DNA of 13,109 bases. Source: REEB509 sp049314555. Lineage in GTDB: Bacteria; Pseudomonadota; Alphaproteobacteria; Caulobacterales; Aquidulcibacteraceae. Location: NCBI GenBank assembly GCA_049314555.1, contig JBMOEW010000055.1:1-13109 (forward strand). The letters run 5' to 3'. The notes beneath the pieces are model-generated. The model searched no databases. It was not told the origin of the DNA and worked only from the letters and a program-made list of their open reading frames with translations. Positions 7,286-13,109 of this stretch are shown here, piece after piece (position 1 is the stretch's first letter; each line of letters starts with the position of its first letter). Position numbers and translations under genes: made by a program.

Positions 7286-7330
7286 GCTGAAATTTTGCGG
7301 TCACGACCACTTTGGGCCTTCAATTTCAGC
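7286..7330. repeat. Perfect 9-bp inverted repeat directly after the terminator
   Basis: GCTGAAATT (7286-7294) and AATTTCAGC (7322-7330) are exact reverse complements separated by 27 bases. The left arm begins at the base after the terminator T-run. It lacks a T-run in either direction, so it does not look like a second terminator; it may be a protein-binding site or a processed hairpin. Confidence 0.45.
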
Positions 7331-7732
7331 CGGCCCGCCTACAGATTTCCCTTGCAGGACATGGCCGAGCGCGGGCGTCACACTCACGTCACGGAAAATC
7401 TGTGCACGGGCGGGAAAGTCCGGACATTTGGCAAAACACGCAGCGCCCGGAACGTGCCACGGCCAGCGTTCACAGCTCTTCAGCACCCCCCTCAAAAGCG
7501 CAGTCGACCCTCAAAACTCGGAATTTCGCGGCCCGCCTCGAACTCAACCCTACAGCCTCCGGACCATCCAAACGCAGAACAACAGCCCTCCGCAGCCCCC
7601 ACAACACGCGCCGCACCTAGAAAACCACACAGGGACGGATCAACACGCCAGCAGCCACATCCGCCGCCGAACGCAACGACACGCCACCTGCGCTCCTATG
7701 TCGCGGCCAGGAAGGCACGATGCCCAGAATGA

Positions 7733-7761
7733 TTGACCCTCCCCCGCAACCGGCCCATATC
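7733..7761 (+). promoter_or_regulatory. Putative promoter of the riboswitch-TonB receptor-tenA operon
   Basis: TTGACC (7733-7738, five of six matches) is separated by 17 bases from CATATC (7756-7761, three of six). The predicted start, about 7767-7769, falls exactly at the 5' edge of the TPP riboswitch, as expected for a riboswitch beginning its transcript. The -10 match is weak. Confidence 0.45.
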
Positions 7762-7767
7762 GACGCT

Positions 7768-7890
7768 TTCCGGGGAGCCCCACCGGTGCCGCGTGCACGC
7801 AAGGGGCTGAGAGGCTGACGGATTTTCCCCAACCGGGCGAATGGCGCAGCGACCCGCAACACCTGATCCGGATCATGCCGGCGAAGGGAG
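7768..7890 (+). promoter_or_regulatory. TPP riboswitch (THI element)
   Basis: Binds thiamine pyrophosphate and turns off the genes downstream. The conserved core is plain: CGGGGAGCCCC (7771-7781), the pyrimidine-sensing GGGGCTGAGA (7803-7812), and the pyrophosphate side CACCTGATCCGG...CATGCCGGCGAAGGGA up to 7889. P2 is AGCCCC (7776-7781) with GGGGCT (7803-7808); P5 is CCGG (7868-7871) with CCGG (7878-7881). There is an extended P3 region (about 7813-7857). I could not fix the P1 pairing with confidence. The AAGGGAG at 7884-7890 is also the ribosome site of the receptor gene, seven bases before its ATG, which points to control of translation initiation; no terminator hairpin with a T-run lies between aptamer and start. 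Confidence 0.93.
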
Positions 7891-7897
7891 ATCCGCA

Positions 7898-10054
7898 ATG
7901 CGCATACCATTCGCCATCTTGGCGCTCTGCTCTCCGTTTTGGCTAAGCCTCCCCGCCCTTGCCCAACCGCGCGAGGAACCGATCGCCGCCGCCGATGCGC
8001 CCGATGCAGATACCATCACCGTCCGCGGCCAGCGCGAGCCGCGCTTTTTTGCCCCCCTCTCGGCGGTGACGCTCTCCAGCAACCAAAGCCAGAGCTTGCG
8101 CACGCTGGATGATGTGGCAGTGGCTGTTCCGGGCCTCACCATGATCAACGATCAAGACCCGGGCACCAACGTCGTTGCCCTGCGCGGCGTCACCACCGAT
8201 CGCCTGCAGCAAGCAGCGATCGTGTATGTGGTGGACTCTGTGCCCTTGGCAGACACAGAGCTGTTCACCGGCCCGCTGTTTGACGTCCGCACGATCCAGG
8301 TTCTGCGCGGCCCGCAGGGTGCGCTTTTTGGCAAGGGCGCGGCCGGCGGTGTGGTCGCCGTCGAAACCGGCGGCGAGGGCGGGTATGTGTCCTTAGGCCT
8401 TGGCAACGGCGGCTCCCGCATCGGCCAAGCTGCCGCCAGCTTTGATGTCAGCCCCACCTGGACCTTGCGCGCCGCCGGCCAGTGGCGCGCCGCCGACGGC
8501 TGGATCACAAACCGCACCTTAAACCGCGTGGTCGATGCAGAAGAAAGCCGCGCCGTGCGCCTCACCGCGCAGGGCCCCCTTGGCTGGATCAACCTGGCAA
8601 GCTTTGGCCTGCTGCTGATGCAAGACAGCGGCGGCGCGGCTTGGGCCTCCTCCGGCGACATCACCGGCGACTTCGGCGGCAAGCTGGATGGTGCAGCTCT
8701 GACAGACCCGATCGGAGACTTCGAAGGTCGCTCCGCCCGCGAATGGATCCAGGCCCGCGCCCGCTTCCAGGTCGATACGCAAGATAGCGAACTGTCATTG
8801 CTCCTGGCCCAAGATGCCTACCAAAAGCGCTGGGTGGAGGAACTGGACTATCGCCCGGGTGCCCTCACCTTTTTCGGCGCGCCGCTCTTTCCCAACGGCC
8901 TGCAACCGATTGCCCAGCCCACCGACATCGATGCCAGCACCGCAGAGCTGCGCTACACCTGGGCCCCAACCCCCACCACAAACCTGGTAGCCGGCCTCTT
9001 TGCCCAAGCCGTCGATCGACAGCGCACTGACGATTTCGGCCCGCTGCTGTTTGGCGGCCCAGCCCTGCGCTACAACACCCAAAGCGTTCAAACCGCCGCC
9101 TTTGCCGGCGTCTTTCACACAGCCGGCCGCTTCCGCCTGGAAGCGCAACTCCGCTATGACATCGACGATCGCACCCAAGACATCAGCGCCCCAACCGGCC
9201 GCTTAGAGCGCCGGCAAGCCAGCTTTGAGCGCCTCCAGCCGCGCGTTGGCGCAAGCTTTGAACTCACCCCAAACGCGGTCGCCTATGCCTCCCTTGGTGA
9301 AGGCTTCCGATCCGGCGGCTTCAATCCCCGTCCAGCGCCGGCCTCGGTTTGGCGCGCCCAGTTTGAGGCGGAAATCACCCGCTCCGCCGAACTCGGCCTT
9401 CGCTTGCGGGCGCGGCCCGCCCTGCCCCATCAATGGCACCTGGAACTGACCGGGTTTGGCGCAGAAATCAGCAACTACCAGAACTACACCTTCCTGGACG
9501 GCCAATCGGTGACGCTGAACGTCGATCAAGTGTCGGTGTCTGGCGGCGAAATCAGCGCCGGCCTGCAAGCCCCCCTCGCCGGCGCCTGGAGCTATGACGT
9601 TCAGGCAAGTGCGGCCCTCTCGCGCACCGAAATCGATCGCTACCTCGCCCCAGACCCGCTCATTGCCGGTGCCACCCGCAACTATGCCGGCAAACGCGTG
9701 CCCAACGCCCCCGAATGGACCGGTGTCGCCACCGCCCGCCTCGTCTGGCAACACTCCGACCAGACAGCAGACCTTAGCCTCACCCTGAACGCCGCCGGCG
9801 AAACCTTCTACGAAATCGACAACGCCCTGCGCTCGCCGCCACGCACCTGGGCCGACGCCCGCGCGTCCTATCAGAACGGGGATTGGACCATCGCCCTGTG
9901 GGGCCGCAACATCACTAACGAGCGCTGGGCGATTTCCGCCTTTGGCCAAGGCATGCTGCCCCTGCTCGCGGGCTTAGGCCCAGGCGGCCCGTTCGATACC
10001 TTTACCATCAACCGCGGACGCCAGACCGGCGTTGAACTGAGACGGGAGTTTTGA
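7898..10054 (+). CDS. TonB-dependent outer-membrane receptor, predicted for thiamine or a thiamine precursor
   Basis: A 718-residue TonB-ExbBD-powered importer in the outer membrane. Signal peptide 1-22 (core FAILALCSPFWLSLPALA), TonB-box-like DTITVRGQRE (38-47), plug domain about 48-160 with the conserved LRGPQGALFGKGAAGGVV (136-153), then a 22-strand-type barrel with the usual GFRSGGFNP motif (469-477) and a terminal VELRREF ending in Phe. The frame stays open upstream to an ATG at 7841 inside the riboswitch; the 7898 start is chosen because it gives a clean signal peptide and a ribosome site (7884-7890). The TPP riboswitch directly in front and the overlap with tenA imply a thiamine-related cargo: thiamine, its phosphates, HMP or a degraded aminopyrimidine. 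This is inference from context; the barrel itself looks like the general TonB receptor family. No inner-membrane thiamine transporter is adjacent. Confidence 0.9.
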   Translation: MRIPFAILALCSPFWLSLPALAQPREEPIAAADAPDADTITVRGQREPRFFAPLSAVTLSSNQSQSLRTLDDVAVAVPGLTMINDQDPGTNVVALRGVTTDRLQQAAIVYVVDSVPLADTELFTGPLFDVRTIQVLRGPQGALFGKGAAGGVVAVETGGEGGYVSLGLGNGGSRIGQAAASFDVSPTWTLRAAGQWRAADGWITNRTLNRVVDAEESRAVRLTAQGPLGWINLASFGLLLMQDSGGAAWASSGDITGDFGGKLDGAALTDPIGDFEGRSAREWIQARARFQVDTQDSELSLLLAQDAYQKRWVEELDYRPGALTFFGAPLFPNGLQPIAQPTDIDASTAELRYTWAPTPTTNLVAGLFAQAVDRQRTDDFGPLLFGGPALRYNTQSVQTAAFAGVFHTAGRFRLEAQLRYDIDDRTQDISAPTGRLERRQASFERLQPRVGASFELTPNAVAYASLGEGFRSGGFNPRPAPASVWRAQFEAEITRSAELGLRLRARPALPHQWHLELTGFGAEISNYQNYTFLDGQSVTLNVDQVSVSGGEISAGLQAPLAGAWSYDVQASAALSRTEIDRYLAPDPLIAGATRNYAGKRVPNAPEWTGVATARLVWQHSDQTADLSLTLNAAGETFYEIDNALRSPPRTWADARASYQNGDWTIALWGRNITNERWAISAFGQGMLPLLAGLGPGGPFDTFTINRGRQTGVELRREF

Positions 10055-10716
10055 TGTCGCCCTCTGACCTGATCTGGGCCAAAGCCGAACCGATCCGCCG
10101 CGCCATGCGCACCATGCCGTTCAACGCCGAACTCGCCGCCGGCACCCTCAACCGCGACAGTTTCAAGCACTATATGCTTCAGGACGCTGCCTATCTGCAG
10201 GGCTATGCCAGGGTGCTGGCGATCGGCGCGGCTAAGGCCCCAACCTCAGACGACATCCTCGAATTCTCAAAGGCCGCCGAAACCGCAATCATTGTCGAGC
10301 GCGCGCTTCACGCCGGGTATCTGGACCAATTCGGCATCTCCGCCGCCGAGATGGAGGCCGCAGAACCCACCCCGTCCTGCGCCGGCTATGTGAACTTCAT
10401 GCTGGCCGAAGCCGCAACCGGCAGTTTCGCCACTTTGGTCGGCGCCATCCTGCCGTGCTTTTGGGTCTATCGGGAAGTTGGGCTCGCCATCAAAGATACC
10501 GCAGCGCCCAACAACTTCTATCAAGCCTGGATCGACACCTACGCCGACGAAAGCTTCGGCGCGGCCACACAGCGCATGATCGCCATCTATGATCGCGCCC
10601 ACCAGGCGGCCGGCATCGCCGAACAGGCGCGCATGGAAGCAGCCTTTCTGCGCTGTTGCCAATACGAATGGATGTTCTGGAACGCCGCCTACCACCGCGA
10701 AACCTGGCCCGTTTAA
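10054..10716 (+). CDS. tenA: TenA family thiaminase II / aminopyrimidine aminohydrolase
   Basis: TenA hydrolyses 4-amino-5-aminomethyl-2-methylpyrimidine (from degraded thiamine) to HMP, and also splits thiamine; the role is salvage of the pyrimidine half, in the cytoplasm. The 220 residues line up with Bacillus subtilis TenA without a numbering shift: D44, Y47, Y112, catalytic C135 (in LPCFWVYRE), Y139, Y163 and E205 are all present, so this is the active-site-Cys type and should be active. The ATG overlaps the receptor stop by one base (TGATG) and GGGAG (10044-10048) lies five bases before it; the TTG three bases earlier is less likely. It therefore belongs to the TPP-riboswitch operon and would be made when thiamine pyrophosphate is low. 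No other thiamine gene (thiD, thiE, thiM) is in the window. Confidence 0.95.
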   Translation: MSPSDLIWAKAEPIRRAMRTMPFNAELAAGTLNRDSFKHYMLQDAAYLQGYARVLAIGAAKAPTSDDILEFSKAAETAIIVERALHAGYLDQFGISAAEMEAAEPTPSCAGYVNFMLAEAATGSFATLVGAILPCFWVYREVGLAIKDTAAPNNFYQAWIDTYADESFGAATQRMIAIYDRAHQAAGIAEQARMEAAFLRCCQYEWMFWNAAYHRETWPV

Positions 10717-10849
10717 GCGCCCCCTAGCGCAAGAGCCCTGCCGAACCGCCCCCCCCAACGAAATCGTGACGCGATCACCGTTTGACGCCACGGTAACGAT
10801 GCTTAGGTTAAGGCTACAACATAATCGAACAAACCGGGGAGCAAAGCGC
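10717..10849 (+). promoter_or_regulatory. Leader of the acyl-CoA synthetase gene with weak promoter candidate
   Basis: TTGACG (10782-10787) is followed 16 bases later by TAGGTT (10804-10809), only three of six -10 matches. A run of eight Cs lies at 10749-10756. GGGGAG (10836-10841) is a good ribosome site eight bases before the GTG start. No terminator was seen after tenA, so read-through from the thiamine operon cannot be excluded. Confidence 0.3.
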
Positions 10850-12640
10850 GTGGGGTTTTTCAAGAATATCAGCCGCGACATCGAATTGGTCACAGGCCTC
10901 CAGCGCACCCTGAAATGGTATGGCAACCTCAGTCCAGACGGCACCGACACCGTTGGTCAAGAGCTTGAAAAAACAGCAGATCGCTTGCCCAACAAAGAGG
11001 CGATCCGCTTTGAGGGCCGCGCCCTCACCTATGCCGAACTCGATGCCCTGGCGAACCGCTTCGCCCATTGGGCCAAAGCCCAAGGCCTAAAAAAGGGCGA
11101 TAGCGTCGCGCTCTTCATGACCAATCGCATCGAATACATTGCCTGCTGGTTGGGCCTCGGCAAGGTTGGCGTGATCACCGCCCTGATCAACACCAACCTG
11201 ATGGGCGCGCCCTTGGTGCACACGATCAACACCTCGAAGGCGGGCGTTTTGTTGATCGGCTCGGATTTGTCGGAGCCGTGTTTTGCGGTCGCTGGCCAAC
11301 TCGAAGCCAAACCAATCGTTTGGGCCCAAGGCGGCCCGGTCAATGGCGCAAAAGATCTGGATGCGGCGTTGGCCCAAATGCCAGACACCCGCCCACAAAA
11401 GCCCGAAGGCACCACCAGCGGCGACACCGCGTTATACGTCTACACCTCAGGCACCACCGGTGCGCCGAAAGCCGCAAGAATGCCCCATATGCGCGTGATC
11501 GGCATGATGCGCGCATTTGTCGGCGGAGGCCGCGGCACCGAAACAGACCGCATCTTTGTAACCCTCCCCCTCTATCACGCCACGGGCGGCATCTGCGCCG
11601 TCGGGTTTTCGATCACCGTCGGTGGTACGATTATCCTGAAACGGAAATTCTCAGCCTCCCATTTCTGGGACGATGTGGCCAGTGAAAAGGCCACCGTGTT
11701 CTTCTACATCGGCGAATTGTGCCGCTATCTCCTCAATCAGCCGCCCCACCCGCTGGAAGCCAAACACAACCTGCGCGTGGCGATCGGCAACGGCATGCGC
11801 CCAGAGGTTTGGGAACGCTTCCAGCCGCGCTTCAAGATCCGAAAGATCGTTGAATTCTATGGCGCGACCGAAGGCAATGCGTCGATGCTGAACTTCGATG
11901 GCAAGATCGGCGCGATCGGCCGGATCCCTAAGTTTTTGAAAAAACAATTCAACGTCCGAATCGTGAAGTTCGACGTGGAAAGCGAAACGCCTGTTCGCAC
12001 ACCGGAAGGTCTGTGCACGGAAGCAAACTTCGACGAAGTGGGCGAAGCCATCGGCGAAATCCGCGCCCAAGACGCGCGTTTCCGCTTTGAAGGGTACTCC
12101 GGCGACCCCAAGCAAACGGAGCGGAAAATTCTTCGCGATGTGTTTGTTCACGGCGATGCCTGGTTCCGCACCGGCGACCTGATGAAGCAGGACAAGGACG
12201 GCTACTTTTATTTCATCGATCGCATCGGCGACACCTTCCGCTGGAAGGGAGAAAACGTCTCGACAAACGAAGTGGGCGATGTCTTGGCGAGCTATCAAGG
12301 CGTCAAGGAAGCCAACGTCTACGGCGTCAAGATCGCAGATCTCGATGGGCGGGCCGGCATGGCCGCTGTCAGCCTGGACGAAGGTGTCGACCTTTCGGGC
12401 CTTTACGCCTATGTCGCGCAAAATCTGCCGCCCTACGCGCGCCCGATTTTCCTCCGCATACAATCCGCTACAGACATCACCGGCACGTTCAAATACCGCA
12501 AAGTGGATCTGGTGACCGTTGGCTTCGACCCCGCCAAAACCGATGATCCGCTCTACTTTGCTCATCCCGAGCAGCAAAAATACGTGCCCATGACCAAAGA
12601 GCTGTTTGCCCAAATCGCCGACGGTGGGTTTCGCTTCTAG
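10850..12640 (+). CDS. Long-chain acyl-CoA synthetase, FATP-like (AMP-forming)
   Basis: Activates long or very-long-chain fatty acids to acyl-CoA through an acyl-AMP, probably at the inner face of the cytoplasmic membrane. From the GTG start it has 596 residues, the family size. Motifs: ATP loop YTSGTTGAPKA (198-208), FYGATEGN (336-343), TGDL (441-444), DRIGDTFRWKGENVSTNEV with the FATP-type sequence after the hinge Asp, and the C-terminal GTFKYRK (545-551) with catalytic K548. The FYGATEGN and RWKGENVST forms distinguish this group from FadD and from acetyl-CoA synthetase. GTG at 10850 is chosen because GGGGAG (10836-10841) precedes it and homologues start at this level; the frame is open further upstream into tenA, giving an unlikely Pro/Arg-rich extension. 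Exact chain-length preference cannot be read from the sequence. Confidence 0.9.
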   Translation: MGFFKNISRDIELVTGLQRTLKWYGNLSPDGTDTVGQELEKTADRLPNKEAIRFEGRALTYAELDALANRFAHWAKAQGLKKGDSVALFMTNRIEYIACWLGLGKVGVITALINTNLMGAPLVHTINTSKAGVLLIGSDLSEPCFAVAGQLEAKPIVWAQGGPVNGAKDLDAALAQMPDTRPQKPEGTTSGDTALYVYTSGTTGAPKAARMPHMRVIGMMRAFVGGGRGTETDRIFVTLPLYHATGGICAVGFSITVGGTIILKRKFSASHFWDDVASEKATVFFYIGELCRYLLNQPPHPLEAKHNLRVAIGNGMRPEVWERFQPRFKIRKIVEFYGATEGNASMLNFDGKIGAIGRIPKFLKKQFNVRIVKFDVESETPVRTPEGLCTEANFDEVGEAIGEIRAQDARFRFEGYSGDPKQTERKILRDVFVHGDAWFRTGDLMKQDKDGYFYFIDRIGDTFRWKGENVSTNEVGDVLASYQGVKEANVYGVKIADLDGRAGMAAVSLDEGVDLSGLYAYVAQNLPPYARPIFLRIQSATDITGTFKYRKVDLVTVGFDPAKTDDPLYFAHPEQQKYVPMTKELFAQIADGGFRF

Positions 12641-12650
12641 GATGGGTCAA

Positions 12651-12674
12651 GCGGTGCGTTCAATCACGCACCGC
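12651..12674. terminator. Hairpin between convergent genes, possible two-way terminator
   Basis: GCGGTGCGT (12651-12659) and ACGCACCGC (12666-12674) form a perfect 9-bp stem with a 6-base loop, eleven bases after the acyl-CoA synthetase stop. The stop codon of the opposite gene (12660-12662) lies in the loop, so the hairpin also spans the end of that coding sequence. Neither side has a T-run, so it may block exonucleases or need Rho rather than terminate on its own. Confidence 0.45.
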
Positions 12675-13109
12675 GCGCACCTCGCCGCAAGCTGCAATAT
12701 CAATTGTTAGCCGCTCGCAGTTTGCGAAAGGACGAGCGGATTGCTGCGTGCGAAAAACCCCGATCGCGTCTTGGTCATGGATGTCGGGCTTATCAATCAA
12801 CACATGTAAAGCCTGCATAAACTGTCCGTGCGACACCAACACGTTGAACGGTGTTTGCGCCTCCCGCACTTGCGCCAAAAAGGTCCGAGCCCGCACCAAA
12901 AGGTCGCTGAAGGATTCCGCCCCCGGGCCATCCACATACGCCGGGTCCAGACGGTCCCAATACGCATCAATTCGCGGCTTTCGCTCAACAGAGCTGGTAC
13001 CAACACACAAAGCCGGCGCGAGATAGGTAAACTCCTGGATTGGCCAGATCGCCGCCAACGAGCGATCAAATCGCCGCCGGATCGGCAACGCGGTTTGCGC
13101 CGCGCGCAG
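12660..13109 (-). CDS. Histidine phosphatase family protein, C-terminal part (start outside window)
   Basis: The frame is open to the window edge; 149 residues are visible and the N-terminal RHG catalytic motif lies outside. The fragment opens with LRAAQTA, the conserved S-x-L-x-R-A-x-Q-T-A segment after the first core of the phosphoglycerate-mutase-like superfamily. It continues with GPGAESFSDLLVRAR (61-75), holding the usual G-x-E-S-x-x-D acid region (E65), and LVSHGQ (91-96) with the second catalytic His (H94). The tail reads TIDIAACGEVRAVRD. Members remove phosphate from small metabolites or proteins; the substrate cannot be told from this part. It converges on the acyl-CoA synthetase gene with 19 bases between stop codons. 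An apparent start at 13088 is a TTG inside the conserved segment and should not be used. Confidence 0.85.
   Translation of the reverse strand: MRAAQTALPIRRRFDRSLAAIWPIQEFTYLAPALCVGTSSVERKPRIDAYWDRLDPAYVDGPGAESFSDLLVRARTFLAQVREAQTPFNVLVSHGQFMQALHVLIDKPDIHDQDAIGVFRTQQSARPFANCERLTIDIAACGEVRAVRD

Larger units (their letters stand above)
6583..7767. other. Long region with no convincing intact protein gene
   Basis: Almost 1.2 kb between acs and the thiamine operon. Open frames of up to 181 codons exist on both strands, but they overlap one another in several frames, are rich in Pro, Arg, Ser and Thr, lack ribosome sites and resemble nothing I know. What can be supported is listed separately: a symmetric dyad (6769-6808), a possible response-regulator remnant (6812-6889), a hairpin array with an intrinsic terminator (7111-7285), a perfect inverted repeat (7286-7330) and the promoter of the next operon. 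From 7441 to 7680 the plus strand is strongly C-rich and G-poor (hand count 104 C against 48 G). No terminator was seen directly after acs. Confidence 0.6.

Noticed and set aside
7405..7425. GGGAAAGTCCGGAC string resembling the P4 region of RNase P RNA
   Set aside because: Only this short string matches; the partner motifs (ACAGAAA...ACCGCC and the conserved 3' part) are absent over the following 350 bases.
7191..7736. Open frame of 181 codons on the plus strand, with two others overlapping it
   Set aside because: Pro/Arg/Ser/Thr-rich, no ribosome site, runs through the terminator and the C-rich tract, and competes with other equally open frames; resembles no protein family I know.
7841..7897. 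Upstream in-frame ATG for the TonB receptor
   Set aside because: Lies inside the TPP riboswitch and would place 19 polar residues before the signal peptide; the 7898 ATG has the ribosome site.
10589..10849. Extension of the acyl-CoA synthetase frame back into tenA
   Set aside because: Would overlap tenA and add a Pro/Arg-rich segment unlike the family; GTG at 10850 has a proper ribosome site.
11651..12613. 320-codon minus-strand frame inside the acyl-CoA synthetase gene
   Set aside because: Antisense shadow; the plus-strand frame has the adenylation motifs.

Overview
The window looks like ordinary chromosome of a GC-rich, Gram-negative alphaproteobacterium. Reasons: a 205-residue S4 protein of the alphaproteobacterial type encoded by a stand-alone rpsD, two outer-membrane beta-barrel proteins (a DcaP-type porin and a TonB-dependent receptor), and the overall gene set. 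A Caulobacterales/Hyphomonadaceae-like host is my guess from protein flavour only. I see no mobile element, CRISPR array, tRNA or rRNA.

Layout. 1-1221: the 3' part of a bacterioferritin gene, then 5 bases later an SDR oxidoreductase. 1222-2122: rpsD with its own likely promoter and structured leader, followed by a nested inverted repeat that may be its terminator. 2123-2950: a PPK2-family polyphosphate:nucleotide kinase, convergent with a DcaP-family porin (2979-4322, minus). 4323-4638: a shared divergent control region. 4639-6582: acetyl-CoA synthetase (acs) with every acetate-pocket residue of the Salmonella enzyme conserved.

6583-7767 is an unusually long stretch without a convincing gene. 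It holds a two-fold symmetric dyad, what may be the first codons of a decayed response-regulator gene, a run of consecutive hairpins ending in a very strong intrinsic terminator (7248-7285, candidate small RNA or leader), another perfect inverted repeat, and a C-rich, G-poor tract. 7733-10716 is the most interesting functional unit: promoter, TPP riboswitch, TonB-dependent receptor and tenA (thiaminase II/aminopyrimidine salvage), with receptor and tenA translationally coupled. It reads as a thiamine-responsive scavenging operon: an outer-membrane importer for a thiamine-related compound and the enzyme that recycles the pyrimidine half. No inner-membrane transporter is encoded next to it.

10850-12640: an FATP-type long-chain acyl-CoA synthetase with a GTG start, convergent with the 3' part of a histidine-phosphatase gene (12660-13109, minus). 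A perfect hairpin lies between the two.
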